Source: Roseivivax sp. GX 12232 | GTDB lineage: Bacteria > Pseudomonadota > Alphaproteobacteria > Rhodobacterales > Rhodobacteraceae | Length of the DNA: 64,000 bases | NCBI RefSeq assembly: GCF_021272185.1 | Contig: NZ_JAJSEC010000008.1 | Location: 1 to 64,000, forward strand | Direction: 5' to 3' | In this document: in pieces, positions 17,705 through 26,518 of the stretch | How the letters are laid out: each line of letters opens with the position of its first letter | Numbering within the stretch: position 1 is the first letter of the stretch | Made by a program: the position numbers and the translations under genes | The notes under the pieces: generated by a model | Told to the model about the DNA's origin: nothing | Database searches by the model: none | Seen by the model: only the letters and a program-made list of their open reading frames with translations

Positions 17705-17881
17705 GGCAGTCCTTTCACCGGCGCGATTGGCTGACCTTCCGTTGCGCCAAGCAAAACCGAGCGTGGAGGGGGTTGCAACCAGTTCGCGCGGGCGGGGGTT
17801 GGCGAGCTTTGTGCGGCGCTCCGGCTGGTGTGCGGCGTCTCTCACCGGCGCCACGCTCTACGCCTCTCTCACTAAGCCGCA

Positions 17882-17999
17882 CCTCTCGCCCGTAGCCCCC
17901 GGCAGCCACGCCTATCGCTCATAGCTCCCCGGCAGCCACGCCTCTCGCCCGTAGCTCCCGGGCGGCCACGCCTCTCGCTGATAGCCCCCCGCAGCCATG
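17882..17999. repeat. Four tandem ~30-bp repeats
   Basis: Units begin at about 17882, 17911, 17941 and 17971, each reading approximately CCTCTCGCCCGTAGC followed by CCCCGGCAGCCACG, with a few changes per copy. They are direct repeats without unique spacers, so this is not a CRISPR array. They lie in the non-coding gap upstream of the MFS gene. Confidence 0.8.
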
Positions 18000-18126
18000 C
18001 CCGCGCAACGGATGCCGCCCCGCCGACACCCCGCGCACTAAAGGGCGCGCTGCGACGGCACAGAATGCCTCACCCTCTCATGCCCCTCTCCCAACCTCCT
18101 AATCCACTCCCCCGCCCCGCTCGAAA

Positions 18127-18305
18127 CTCTCACAACAGAGGGCGCGCGCCGGACCGGGGGCCGGCGCTACCGACCTCCGAGCGAGGCGCTTTATGGCAGC
18201 AAGGTCAGGACGAGCGATGACTTAAGCGCTTCGCCCACAAGAGCGCCGGCCCAAGGGGCCGGTCCGGCGCGCGCCCGGCACCTTCGGTGCTGTTCGGGCG
18301 CAAGA
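18127..18305 (+). repeat. Third, dispersed copy of the hairpin repeat
   Basis: Same orientation as the tandem copies 2 kb to the left. Left arm 18140-18168; right arm 18242-18252 and 18259-18276, with the 6-nt bulge AAGGGG at 18253-18258. The 29 arm pairs are unchanged, while the loop region has drifted (GGACGAGCGATGACTTAAGC in place of the other copies' variable segment). The downstream GGCACCTTCGGTGCT hairpin is also kept. Weaker similarity extends upstream to about 18020. Confidence 0.85.
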
Positions 18306-18358
18306 AGAGAGGGCGTGGTCTCGGCTCTCTCGAACCGCACACCACGCGAGCCATCCCC

Positions 18359-18598
18359 AAGCCCCAGCCGCTGCGCCCCGACAAGCTCACCCTCTGCCCC
18401 GTCCACAAGCTCACCCGCGGCCCCGACCACAAGCGCATCCGCCGCCACGGCCACAATCGCACCCGCCGCCACGGCCGCAAGCGCACCCTCCGCCCAGGCC
18501 AGAAGCTCACCCTCCGCCCAGACCACTAGCGTTCCCTCCGCCCTCGCCACAGGCTCACCCGCCGCCCCGACCACAATCGCATCCGCCGCCCCACCCAA
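18359..18598. repeat. 24-bp minisatellite, about ten units
   Basis: Ten imperfect 24-bp units starting at 18359, 18383, 18407 and so on, of the form AAGCTCACCC plus GCCGCCCCGACCAC. The period is a multiple of three, so the minus strand has an open frame through the array that would encode an octapeptide repeat such as GAAGELVD or WAEGALAA. That frame (18191-18634) runs on into the hairpin repeat and has no evident start signal, so I do not call a gene. Confidence 0.85.
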
Positions 18599-18893
18599 AA
18601 CCTCCTCACCCCCCCCAACCCAAAAACTTCGCACTCTGCCTCAATGCCGCGCGCGGCCCTAGGCATTTGGCCAATGTTTGGGCATCCGGCCCCTCTCCCA
18701 CCCCCCGAGCCCCTCGCCGCGCTGGGAATGCCGCGCGGCAAGGCGGCCTAAAAAGCGGGTCCGGGCGACACCGCGGGCGGCAAGGCGCCGCCGCGGTGCC
18801 TGGACGGCGCCCCCAAGGCCCGGACAGATGTCCCCGCCCGAGGGCAAGCGCCGGAGCAATGGCCCTCGGGCCCCATATCCGCAGGGGGATAGG

Positions 18894-20180
18894 ATGACTG
18901 CACTCAGAACTGGATTGATCGCCGCCGCGCTGACCGGCGCGGCACTGCCCGCACTGGCCCAGGAGACCAGCTGCCCGGTCAAGGTGGGCGTGCTGCACTC
19001 GCTCTCGGGCACCATGGCGATCTCGGAGACCACGCTGAAGGACACCATGCTGATGCTGATCGAGCAGCAGAACGCCGCGGGCGGCGTCCTGGGCTGCGAG
19101 ATCGAGCCGGTGGTCGTCGACCCGGCCTCGGACTGGCCGCGCTTCGCCGAACTGGCGCGGCAACTGCTGACCGTCGACGAGGTCGACGTGATCTTCGGCA
19201 ACTGGACCAGCGTCAGCCGCAAGTCGGTGCTGCCGGTCATCGAGGAGCTGAACGGGCTCCTGTTCTACCCGGTGCAATACGAGGGCGAGGAAAGCTCGAA
19301 GAACGTCTTCTACACCGGCGCCGCGCCGAACCAGCAGGCGATCCCGGCGGTGGACTACTTCCTCGAGGAACTGGGCGTGGAGAAATTCGCCCTGCTCGGC
19401 ACCGATTACGTCTACCCGCGCACCACCAACAACATCCTCGAAAGCTACCTGCAGGACGCCGGCATCGCCGAAGAGGACATCTTCGTGAACTACACGCCCT
19501 TCGGTCATTCCGACTGGTCGACCATCGTCTCGGACGTGGTGGGCCTGGGCGAGGACGGCTCCATGGTCGGCGTGATCTCGACCATCAACGGCGACGCCAA
19601 CGTCGGCTTCTACACCGAGCTCGCCGCCCAGGGCGTCAGCGCCGACGACATCCCCGTGGTGGCCTTCTCGGTCGGCGAGGAAGAGCTGTCGGGCCTCGAC
19701 ACCTCCAACCTGGTCGGCCACCTGGCGGCCTGGAACTACTTCATGTCCGCCGAGACCGAGGCCAACGCCGAGTTCATCGCCGCCTGGCATGACTTCATCG
19801 GCGACGCCGAGCGGGTGACCAACGACCCGATGGAAGCCCATTACATCGGCTTCAACATGTGGGTGAACGCGGTCGAGGCCGCCGGCACCACCGAGGTCGA
19901 CGCCGTGCGCGAAGCCATGTGGGGCCAGGAGTTCCCGAACCTCACCGGCGGCACCGCGGTCATGGGCACCAACCACCACCTCGCCAAGCCGGTGCTGATC
20001 GGCGAGATCCGCGAGGACGGCCAGTTCGACATCATCTCGGAGACCGAGGAAGTGCCGGGCGACGCCTGGACCGACTACCTGCCGGGCTCGGCGCCGCTGA
20101 CATCGGACTGGGAAGGTCTCGAGTGCGGCATGTACAATACCGAGACCGAAAGCTGCGTGCAGCTGACCTCGAACTACTGA
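18894..20180 (+). CDS. urtA: Urea ABC transporter, substrate-binding protein
   Basis: A 428-residue periplasmic binding protein of the branched-chain amino acid/amide type. The signal peptide is residues 1-22 (ending ALA). The mature part starts CPVKVGVLHSLSGTMAISE, the standard UrtA opening. NGLLFYPVQYEGEESSKNVFYTGA and TDYVYPRTTN are UrtA-specific blocks around the urea pocket. AGGGGGATAGG supplies the ribosome-binding site for the ATG at 18894. It is first gene of urtABCDE, which imports urea at low concentration in nitrogen-limited cells. Regulation by the Ntr system is usual for this operon, but no site was identified here. No urease genes are in the window. Confidence 0.96.
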   Translation: MTALRTGLIAAALTGAALPALAQETSCPVKVGVLHSLSGTMAISETTLKDTMLMLIEQQNAAGGVLGCEIEPVVVDPASDWPRFAELARQLLTVDEVDVIFGNWTSVSRKSVLPVIEELNGLLFYPVQYEGEESSKNVFYTGAAPNQQAIPAVDYFLEELGVEKFALLGTDYVYPRTTNNILESYLQDAGIAEEDIFVNYTPFGHSDWSTIVSDVVGLGEDGSMVGVISTINGDANVGFYTELAAQGVSADDIPVVAFSVGEEELSGLDTSNLVGHLAAWNYFMSAETEANAEFIAAWHDFIGDAERVTNDPMEAHYIGFNMWVNAVEAAGTTEVDAVREAMWGQEFPNLTGGTAVMGTNHHLAKPVLIGEIREDGQFDIISETEEVPGDAWTDYLPGSAPLTSDWEGLECGMYNTETESCVQLTSNY

Positions 20181-20243
20181 GGCGACTTGCGGGGGCGCGC
20201 GACAGGGCGCGCCTCCGCACCCCAAGAGGAAGGTTTTCCCCGC

Positions 20244-22181
20244 ATGTTGCGCGCATTCGTCCTGGCGCTGGCGCTTGCCTTTGCGCTGCCCGTCGCGGCC
20301 CAGGCCCAGACCCCGGACCTCGGGGCGGTCCTGAGCGAGAACGCCGAAGAGATCGCCAAACCCTCGCGGCGCAGCGTCGGCCCGGTGATCGAGGCGCTGG
20401 TGGCCTCGGGCGCGCCCGGCGTGGCGGAGTTCCTGGCCCGTTGGCAGGAGCGCGAGGTCTACCAGCGCGAAAGCGACGGGCGCTTCGTCTACATCGAAGA
20501 CGGCCGGATGGTCGGTGTCGCCGATGGCGCCGACCTCGGCGCCGCGCCCGAGGACGGGCTCGACCAGATCCGCCCCAACGGCGGCGTCCGCCGCGAGATC
20601 GCGGGCGCGCTGGTGCAGTTCCAGCTCTCCGCCCCCGACCCCGCCGAGAGGCGCGCGGCGCTCGACGCGATTTCCTCGGACATGGCGCGGGACCAGATCG
20701 CCCCGCTCGAAGCCTCGATCCCGGGCGAGGAGCTGGCCGCGCTCAAGGCCCGGAAGACCCGGCTTCTCGACATGCTGACCGCGCGCTTCGGCAGCGACAC
20801 CGAGGCCCGCACCGCGGCCATCGCGCGGATGTCGAGCGGCGTCTCGGTCGAGCTGCGCGGCGTGTTGAACCAGATCCTCGAGGTCGAAGAGGGCCGCGGC
20901 GCCACCCTGCCCCCAGACGCCAACCTCGCGCGGCTGCGCGTGCCCGGCAGTGACCTCGGCATCGAGGCCGCCTATGCCGAGCTGGTCAAGGCGGACCTCG
21001 CCCCCGCGCCGCAAAGCGCCGAGGACCTGCGCCAGGCGCTCGCCGCCCATATCGAGGGCGGCAGCGTCGGCGGCCTGCCCCTGGCGCGGCTCTCCGATCC
21101 CGAGGCCCGGCGCGCGGCCTATGACGCCCTGGCCGCCGAGGGGCGCGTGGCGCCTTTCGTGGGCCCCGCCGAAATGATGGCCGCGGTCGAGGCGCATGTC
21201 TTCTACGCGCTCTACGAAGAGCCCGACGCCGCGGTCACGACAGCCGCCGCCGAGGCGCTCGCCGCGGTCGAGACCCGGGTGGCGCTGAGCGAGGCGGTGG
21301 ACATCTCGCTCGACGCGCTGTCGCTCGCCTCGATCTACTTCCTCGCGGCCATCGGCCTGGCCGTGACCTTCGGGGTCATGGGGGTGATCAACATGGCCCA
21401 TGGCGAGTTCATCATGATGGGCGCCTATACCGGCTACGTGGTCCAGCAGGTGATCCCCGATTACACCGTCTCGATCCTGGTCGCCCTGCCCCTGGCCTTC
21501 GCGGTGACCTTCGCGGCGGGCGTCGCCATGGAGCGGCTGGTGATCCGCTGGCTCTATCACCGCCCGCTGGAGACGCTGCTGGCGACCTTCGGCATTTCCA
21601 TCGCGCTGCAGCAGCTCGCCAAGAACATCTTCGGCACCCAGGCCCGCCCCTTCACCGCGCCGGACTGGCTGGCGGGCAGCATGGTGATCTCGGACGTGAT
21701 CTCGATCTCCTACATCCGCATCGCGATCTTCGTGCTCGGCCTGCTGTTCCTGGGGCTCCTGCTGTTCATCCTGAACCGCACGCGGCTCGGGCTCGAGGTG
21801 CGGGCGGTGACCCAGAACCCGCGCATGGCGGCCTCCATGGGCATCAACCCCGGGCGCATCAACATGCTGACCTTCGGGCTCGGTTCGGGCATCGCGGGCA
21901 TCGCCGGGGTCGCCATCGGGCTCTACGCCCAGGTCACCTCGGAGATGGGCGCCAACTACATCGTGCAAAGCTTCATGACCGTGGTCGTGGGCGGCGTCGG
22001 CAATGTCTGGGGCACGCTCGCCGGGGCCACGCTGATCGGCTTCTTCCAGAAGGGCATCGAATGGTTCAATCCCTCCAACACGCTGGCCGCGCAGACCTAC
22101 ATGATCCTCTTCATCATCCTGTTCATCCAGGTCCGGCCGCGCGGCATCGTCGCGCTCAAGGGCCGGGCGGCGGGGCAATAG
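20244..22181 (+). CDS. urtB: Urea ABC transporter, permease UrtB
   Basis: A 645-residue permease of the LivH type with the long extra N-terminal region characteristic of UrtB. A signal peptide (residues 1-20, AQA) is followed by about 335 residues of Ala/Glu-rich, likely periplasmic helical domain. The membrane part begins about residue 360 (IYFLAAIGLAVTFGVMGVINMAHGE), with LETLLATFGISIALQQ and the EAA-like loop ASMGINPGRINM. It forms the channel with UrtC. The ATG at 20244, after AGAGGAAGG, is chosen over an earlier ATG because it begins the signal peptide. It is followed closely by urtC. Confidence 0.95.
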   Translation: MLRAFVLALALAFALPVAAQAQTPDLGAVLSENAEEIAKPSRRSVGPVIEALVASGAPGVAEFLARWQEREVYQRESDGRFVYIEDGRMVGVADGADLGAAPEDGLDQIRPNGGVRREIAGALVQFQLSAPDPAERRAALDAISSDMARDQIAPLEASIPGEELAALKARKTRLLDMLTARFGSDTEARTAAIARMSSGVSVELRGVLNQILEVEEGRGATLPPDANLARLRVPGSDLGIEAAYAELVKADLAPAPQSAEDLRQALAAHIEGGSVGGLPLARLSDPEARRAAYDALAAEGRVAPFVGPAEMMAAVEAHVFYALYEEPDAAVTTAAAEALAAVETRVALSEAVDISLDALSLASIYFLAAIGLAVTFGVMGVINMAHGEFIMMGAYTGYVVQQVIPDYTVSILVALPLAFAVTFAAGVAMERLVIRWLYHRPLETLLATFGISIALQQLAKNIFGTQARPFTAPDWLAGSMVISDVISISYIRIAIFVLGLLFLGLLLFILNRTRLGLEVRAVTQNPRMAASMGINPGRINMLTFGLGSGIAGIAGVAIGLYAQVTSEMGANYIVQSFMTVVVGGVGNVWGTLAGATLIGFFQKGIEWFNPSNTLAAQTYMILFIILFIQVRPRGIVALKGRAAGQ

Positions 22182-22185
22182 GCGC

Positions 22186-23448
22186 ATGGGCATGACTCCC
22201 TCTTCCCGCCCCTCGGGCCTGGCCGCGCTGATCCGCGCCACGCCCTCGCTGCCCTGGTTCCTGGGCGCGCTGACGCTCTTCACGCTGCTCGTCACCACCC
22301 TGTCGGAGGCCCTGGGCACCGGGCTCGTCTCGACCTCCTTCCTCAAGGTGCTGGGCATGACGCTCTGCTTCTGCCTGGCGGCGCTGGCGATGGACCTGGT
22401 CTGGGGCTACTGCGGCATCCTGAGCCTCGGCCACATGGCCTTCTTCGGGATCGGCGGCTACGCCATCGGCATGTGGCTGATGTATGCCCGGACCGAGGCC
22501 ATCGTCGCCGAGAGCCTGGCCAACCAGCTCATCCCGCCGACCGAGGCCGAGATCCGCGACGCCATCGGCGCGCAGATCTTCGGGGTCGTGGGCGCCTCGG
22601 AGCTGCCCTGGATCTGGGGCCTCGCCCATGCGTTGCCGCTGCAGCTCCTGATGGTGGTCCTGGTGCCGGGCCTTCTGGCGCTGGTCTTCGGCTGGCTCGC
22701 CTTCCGCAGCCGCGTCACCGGCGTCTACCTGTCGATCCTGACCCAGGCGATGACCCTGGCGCTGTCACTCTGGCTGTTCCAGAACGACAGCGGGCTGCGC
22801 GGCAACAACGGGCTCTCGGGCCTGCAGAACATCCCCGGCTTCGAGGCCCTGCCGCAGGCGCAGGTGGCGCTGTTCTTCTTCTGGGCCTCGGCGCTGGCCT
22901 TGGGCCTCGGCTACCTGCTCTTTGCCTGGGTGGTCGCGGGCAAGATGGGCGGGGTGATCCGTGCGATCCGCGACGACGAGACCCGGGTGCGGTTCCTGGG
23001 CTACCCGGTCGAGGGCTTCAAGCTCTTCGTCTTCACCCTGAGCGCCGTGGTCGCGGGCATCGCCGGGGCGCTCTATTACCCGCAGGCGGGCATCATCAAC
23101 CCGGGCGAGATCGCGCCCATCGCCTCGATCTACCTCGCGGTCTGGGTGGCCATCGGCGGACGCGGGCGGCTTTACGGCGCGGTCCTCGGCGCGGGCTTCG
23201 TGAGCCTGGTCTCGACCTGGTTCACCGGCGGCGGCGCGCCGGCGATCGACCTCGGCATCTACCGGATCGACTGGGTCGACTGGTGGCTGGTGCTCCTGGG
23301 CCTGTCCTTCGTGCTGGTCACGCTTTTCGCGCCCAAGGGGCTGGGCGGGCTTGTCGACCTCTGGACCGCGCGCCAAGCGCCCGAGCGCCACGGCAGCGAC
23401 CTCGGCCCCGACGAGGGCGCGCTGCGCGAACCGGAGGCCGAGCGATGA
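22186..23448 (+). CDS. urtC: Urea ABC transporter, permease UrtC
   Basis: A 420-residue LivM-type permease, the second half of the urea channel. About nine membrane helices are evident. The conserved block WGYCGILSLGHMAFFGIGGYAIGMWLM lies at about 68-94, and the cytosolic ABC contact region IRDDETRVRFLGYPVEGFKLF near 262-282. The insertion TEAEIRDAIGAQIFG between helices is typical for UrtC. It begins 4 nt after urtB and overlaps urtD as ATGA, so the operon is tightly coupled. Confidence 0.95.
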   Translation: MGMTPSSRPSGLAALIRATPSLPWFLGALTLFTLLVTTLSEALGTGLVSTSFLKVLGMTLCFCLAALAMDLVWGYCGILSLGHMAFFGIGGYAIGMWLMYARTEAIVAESLANQLIPPTEAEIRDAIGAQIFGVVGASELPWIWGLAHALPLQLLMVVLVPGLLALVFGWLAFRSRVTGVYLSILTQAMTLALSLWLFQNDSGLRGNNGLSGLQNIPGFEALPQAQVALFFFWASALALGLGYLLFAWVVAGKMGGVIRAIRDDETRVRFLGYPVEGFKLFVFTLSAVVAGIAGALYYPQAGIINPGEIAPIASIYLAVWVAIGGRGRLYGAVLGAGFVSLVSTWFTGGGAPAIDLGIYRIDWVDWWLVLLGLSFVLVTLFAPKGLGGLVDLWTARQAPERHGSDLGPDEGALREPEAER

Positions 23449-24203
23449 GCACCGCGCATCCCAAGGCCCAGCTTCTCGAGGTCTCCGGCGTCTCGGTCAG
23501 CTTCGACGGCTTCAAGGCGATCAACAACCTGTCCTTCTCGATCGGCCCGGCCGAGCTGCGCGCGGTGATCGGCCCCAACGGGGCGGGCAAGACCACCTTC
23601 ATGGACATCATCACCGGCAAGACCCGGCCCGACGCCGGGCGGGTGATCTGGGGTCCGCGCAGCCAGTCGCTCCTGGCGCTCTCCGAGGCGCAGATCGCCC
23701 GCGCGGGCGTCGGGCGGAAGTTCCAGCGGCCCACCGTCTTCGAGGACCAGAGCGTCGAGGACAACCTGATGATGGCGCTCAAGGCCGACCGCCGCCCCTT
23801 CCGGGTGCTCTTCTGGCGCCCCGAGAGCCGCGACCGGGAGCGCATCGCCGAGCTGGCCGAGACCATCGGCCTTGCCGGCATGCTGGGCCGCCGCGCCGGA
23901 GAGCTGAGCCACGGCCAGAAGCAATGGCTGGAGATCGGCATGCTGCTCGCGCAGGACCCGCAGCTCCTGCTGGTCGACGAGCCCGCCGCGGGCATGACCC
24001 CGGCCGAGCGCGAGCACACCACCGCGCTGCTGCGCAGCCTCGCCGAGCAGCACGCCATCGTGGTCGTGGAACACGACATGGAGTTCGTCCGGCGCCTTGG
24101 CTGCAAGGTCACCGTGCTGCACGAGGGCGCGGTGCTGGCGGAAGGCTCGCTTGACCATGTGACCCGGAACCAGGAGGTGATCGATGTCTATCTCGGCCGC
24201 TGA
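23445..24203 (+). CDS. urtD: Urea ABC transporter, ATP-binding protein UrtD
   Basis: A 252-residue ABC ATPase of the LivG type. Walker A GPNGAGKTT (residues 43-51), Q-loop in the KFQRPTVFEDQSVEDNL region, signature ELSHGQKQWLEIG (SHGQ instead of SGGQ, as usual in UrtD), Walker B LLLVDEPAAGMTP and switch His in VVVEHDMEFV. It energises urea uptake together with UrtE. The ATG at 23445 overlaps the urtC stop; the end overlaps urtE by 20 bp. Confidence 0.96.
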   Translation: MSTAHPKAQLLEVSGVSVSFDGFKAINNLSFSIGPAELRAVIGPNGAGKTTFMDIITGKTRPDAGRVIWGPRSQSLLALSEAQIARAGVGRKFQRPTVFEDQSVEDNLMMALKADRRPFRVLFWRPESRDRERIAELAETIGLAGMLGRRAGELSHGQKQWLEIGMLLAQDPQLLLVDEPAAGMTPAEREHTTALLRSLAEQHAIVVVEHDMEFVRRLGCKVTVLHEGAVLAEGSLDHVTRNQEVIDVYLGR

Positions 24204-24933
24204 GCCCCGGACCGACGCCCGCGCCGAGGCGGCGCCGCTTCTCGCGGTCTCGGACCTGGTGCTGCACTACGGGCAGAGCCGCATCCTGAACGGCATCTCG
24301 CTGACCGCCCGCGCGGGCGAGGTCACCTGCGTCATGGGCACCAACGGCACCGGCAAGACCTCGCTTCTGAAGGCGATCAGCGGCAGCCACCCGGCCAGCG
24401 GCGGTTCGGTCATGCTCGAGGGTCAGGAAATGCTGCGCCTGCCCGCCTATCGCCGCGCCCGCGCCGGGATCGGCTATGTGCCGCAGGGCCGGGACATCTT
24501 TCCGCTGCTGACCGTGCGCGAGAACCTCGAGACCGCCTTTGCCTGCCTGCCCGCGAGCGAACACGCGATCCCCGAGGAGGTCTTCACCCTCTTCCCGATC
24601 CTGAAGGAGTTCCTCGGGCGGCGCGGCGGCGACCTCTCCGGCGGGCAGCAACAGCAGCTCGCCATCGCGCGGGCGCTGATCACCCGGCCGAAGCTCCTGC
24701 TGCTCGACGAGCCGACCGAGGGCATCCAGCCCAACATCATCCAGCAGATCGGCGAAGTGATCGACTACCTGCGCGCCCGCGGCGACATGGCGATCGTGCT
24801 GGTCGAGCAGTATTTCGACTTCGCCTATGGGCTGGCCGACCAGTTCACCGCCCTGCAGCGCGGCAGTGTGGTGCTCTCCGAACGCGCCGAGGCGGTGGAT
24901 CGGGCGGAGCTTCTGCGGCTGGTCTCGGTCTGA
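24184..24933 (+). CDS. urtE: Urea ABC transporter, ATP-binding protein UrtE
   Basis: A 249-residue LivF-type ABC ATPase, the second nucleotide-binding subunit of the urea importer. Walker A GTNGTGKTS (about 53-61), QGRDIFPLLTVRENL Q-loop, signature LSGGQQQQLAIARAL, Walker B LLLLDEPTEGIQPN, and the switch His replaced by Gln in VLVEQYFDFA, which is usual for this subunit. It is the last gene of the operon; a palindromic terminator follows 50 bp later. Confidence 0.96.
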   Translation: MSISAAEPRTDARAEAAPLLAVSDLVLHYGQSRILNGISLTARAGEVTCVMGTNGTGKTSLLKAISGSHPASGGSVMLEGQEMLRLPAYRRARAGIGYVPQGRDIFPLLTVRENLETAFACLPASEHAIPEEVFTLFPILKEFLGRRGGDLSGGQQQQLAIARALITRPKLLLLDEPTEGIQPNIIQQIGEVIDYLRARGDMAIVLVEQYFDFAYGLADQFTALQRGSVVLSERAEAVDRAELLRLVSV

Positions 24934-24982
24934 GGCTCCGCGCGGGGCGCCGACCCCGCGCGCAACCTTTCCCCGGAATGAC

Positions 24983-25011
24983 AAAAAGGCGCCGCGGCGC
25001 CCTGCCCTTTT
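24983..25011. terminator. Bidirectional terminator between urtE and the kinase gene
   Basis: The palindrome GGCGCC-GC-GGCGCC (24988-25001) is flanked by AAAAA on the left and CTGCCCTTTT on the right. It sits between two convergent genes and could serve both strands. Confidence 0.6.
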
Positions 25012-25036
25012 GGCCCTGTCAGATTGTGTCGTCCGC

Positions 25037-26425
25037 TCAGGCGGCGACGACGCTCGAGGATTCGATCGGCTCGGGCTCGCGCGCCAGCTCGATGAAGAAG
25101 GTCGTGCCCCGCCCGGTGCTGGTGGTGAACCAGATCCGCCCGTCGTGGGCGTCGATGATCCGCTTCGACAGGCTCAACCCCAGCCCGGTGCCTTCGTGGC
25201 GGCGGGTCTCCAGCGGGCCCGCCTGCTGGAACTCCTGGAAGACCTTGTCGCGGAACTCTTCGGGGATGCCCTCGCCGTTGTCGGAGATGGCGATGCGGAT
25301 CATGTCGCCGCTGGGGCGCAGCGCCACGTTCACCTCGCCGCCATCCTTGCGCGAGAACTTGGTGGCATTCGACAGGATGTTGGCGATCACCTGGTTGAAG
25401 CGCGTCTTGTCGATGCGCGCCCAGAGCTGGGCATCCGGCACATCGACCTTCAGGGCCACCTCGAGGTTCTCGGCGAAGGGGCGGAAGCGCTCGACGATCT
25501 CGGTCATCAGCTCGCTGAGATCGGCGTGCTCCATGTTGAAGTCGAACTTGCCCGCCTCGGCCTTCTGCAGAAGCAGGAGGTCGCTGACCAGCTCGGCCAG
25601 CCGCCGGCTGTTGCGGGTCGCCACGTCGAGCGGGCCACGCATCTTCTCGGGGGCCTCGCCGAGCGCGCCGGTGTTGATCACCTCGAGCGCGCCCTTGATC
25701 GAGGTCAGCGGCGTGCGCAGTTCGTGGCTGACCGTCGAGAGGAACCGGGTCTTGGCCTGGAAGGCCGCCTTGGTGCGCTCGTGCTCTTCTTCCAGCGCCT
25801 TGCGGCTGCGCAGGTTGGCGTTGTAGCCCGCGATGAAATTCCGGGCGCATTCCAGAATGAAGGCCAGGACGAAGATCACCGTGAAAAGATGCAGCCAGAT
25901 CTCGGAACTGATCGGCGGGCGTTCGATCCAGACGTCCCGGACGGGAATGTAGAGAATTGCCGCGACGTAAATGGACAGCCGCAGCGCCAGCACATTCAGG
26001 AAATGGCGATTGTTCATCGCCGCGAAGATCGAGGCCGAGAAGAGCAGGAACATCGACAGGAAATGCCCGTTGTCGGTGCCCTGCATTCCCGCAAGCGTGA
26101 TTGAGAAGCTGGCGATCACCACCGCGCTAAAGGCGGTGCCGATATAGAGGCTGATCATGGCAATGCGCACATGTCGCGCATTCCACGCCTTCACGGACAA
26201 TATGTTGCGAAAACAGATGGCGTCATAAAGCTCGGCGGCCAGCACCAGCCCCATGAAGATGATCGCCGTGCGCCAGCTGTAGTAATAGCCCGCAAGCACG
26301 TTTGCGGCGGTGTAGATAATGATGCGTTGCGCGAAGAGGATGCGCCCGATCCGGGCGTATTCACGCAGCCTTCGACGGTCGGCCCAAAGCTCGATTTCGC
26401 GACCAAAAAGCGCAGGTAGCGGCAT
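25037..26425 (-). CDS. Membrane sensor histidine kinase
   Basis: A 462-residue kinase. Residues 25-200 contain about six to seven hydrophobic helices with almost no periplasmic domain, suggesting sensing in or at the membrane. A short coiled coil (205-225) leads to the HisKA domain, with phospho-acceptor His234 in STVSHELRTPLTS. The HATPase domain has N-box NQVIANILSNATKFS, G1 DNGEGIPEE and G2 GTGLGLSLSKRI. There is no receiver domain and no adjacent response regulator. It is divergent from an acyl-homoserine lactone synthase, separated by a short AT-rich gap, and I infer a possible functional link to that signal. The ligand is unknown. Confidence 0.88.
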   Translation of the reverse strand: MPLPALFGREIELWADRRRLREYARIGRILFAQRIIIYTAANVLAGYYYSWRTAIIFMGLVLAAELYDAICFRNILSVKAWNARHVRIAMISLYIGTAFSAVVIASFSITLAGMQGTDNGHFLSMFLLFSASIFAAMNNRHFLNVLALRLSIYVAAILYIPVRDVWIERPPISSEIWLHLFTVIFVLAFILECARNFIAGYNANLRSRKALEEEHERTKAAFQAKTRFLSTVSHELRTPLTSIKGALEVINTGALGEAPEKMRGPLDVATRNSRRLAELVSDLLLLQKAEAGKFDFNMEHADLSELMTEIVERFRPFAENLEVALKVDVPDAQLWARIDKTRFNQVIANILSNATKFSRKDGGEVNVALRPSGDMIRIAISDNGEGIPEEFRDKVFQEFQQAGPLETRRHEGTGLGLSLSKRIIDAHDGRIWFTTSTGRGTTFFIELAREPEPIESSSVVAA

Positions 26426-26477
26426 TTCAGGCTCTCTCGTCCGGTGATTTCATGCACCACAATACAACGAATACTTT

Positions 26478-26518
26478 CACATTTGAGAACAATGACATTG
26501 AAGCTGTTCGAAAATGTG
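26478..26518. promoter_or_regulatory. Inverted repeat between kinase and AHL synthase genes
   Basis: Arms CACATTTGAGAACA (26478-26491) and TGTTCGAAAATGTG (26505-26518) match at 12 of 14 positions around a 13-nt centre, in an AT-rich stretch unlike the neighbouring coding DNA. It is a good candidate operator controlling one or both divergent genes. The half-sites do not look like a canonical lux box. Confidence 0.5.

Noticed and set aside
17882-17999. A CRISPR array
   Set aside because: The units are contiguous direct repeats without unique spacers, and no cas gene is present.
18191-18634. A 147-codon minus-strand gene encoding octapeptide repeats
   Set aside because: It depends on the 24-bp minisatellite and then runs into the hairpin repeat; no ribosome-binding site or conserved domain supports it.
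18606-22358. A 1,250-codon open frame on the minus strand
   Set aside because: Antisense to urtA and urtB; the composition (Arg/Gly/His-rich) is typical of shadows in high-GC DNA.
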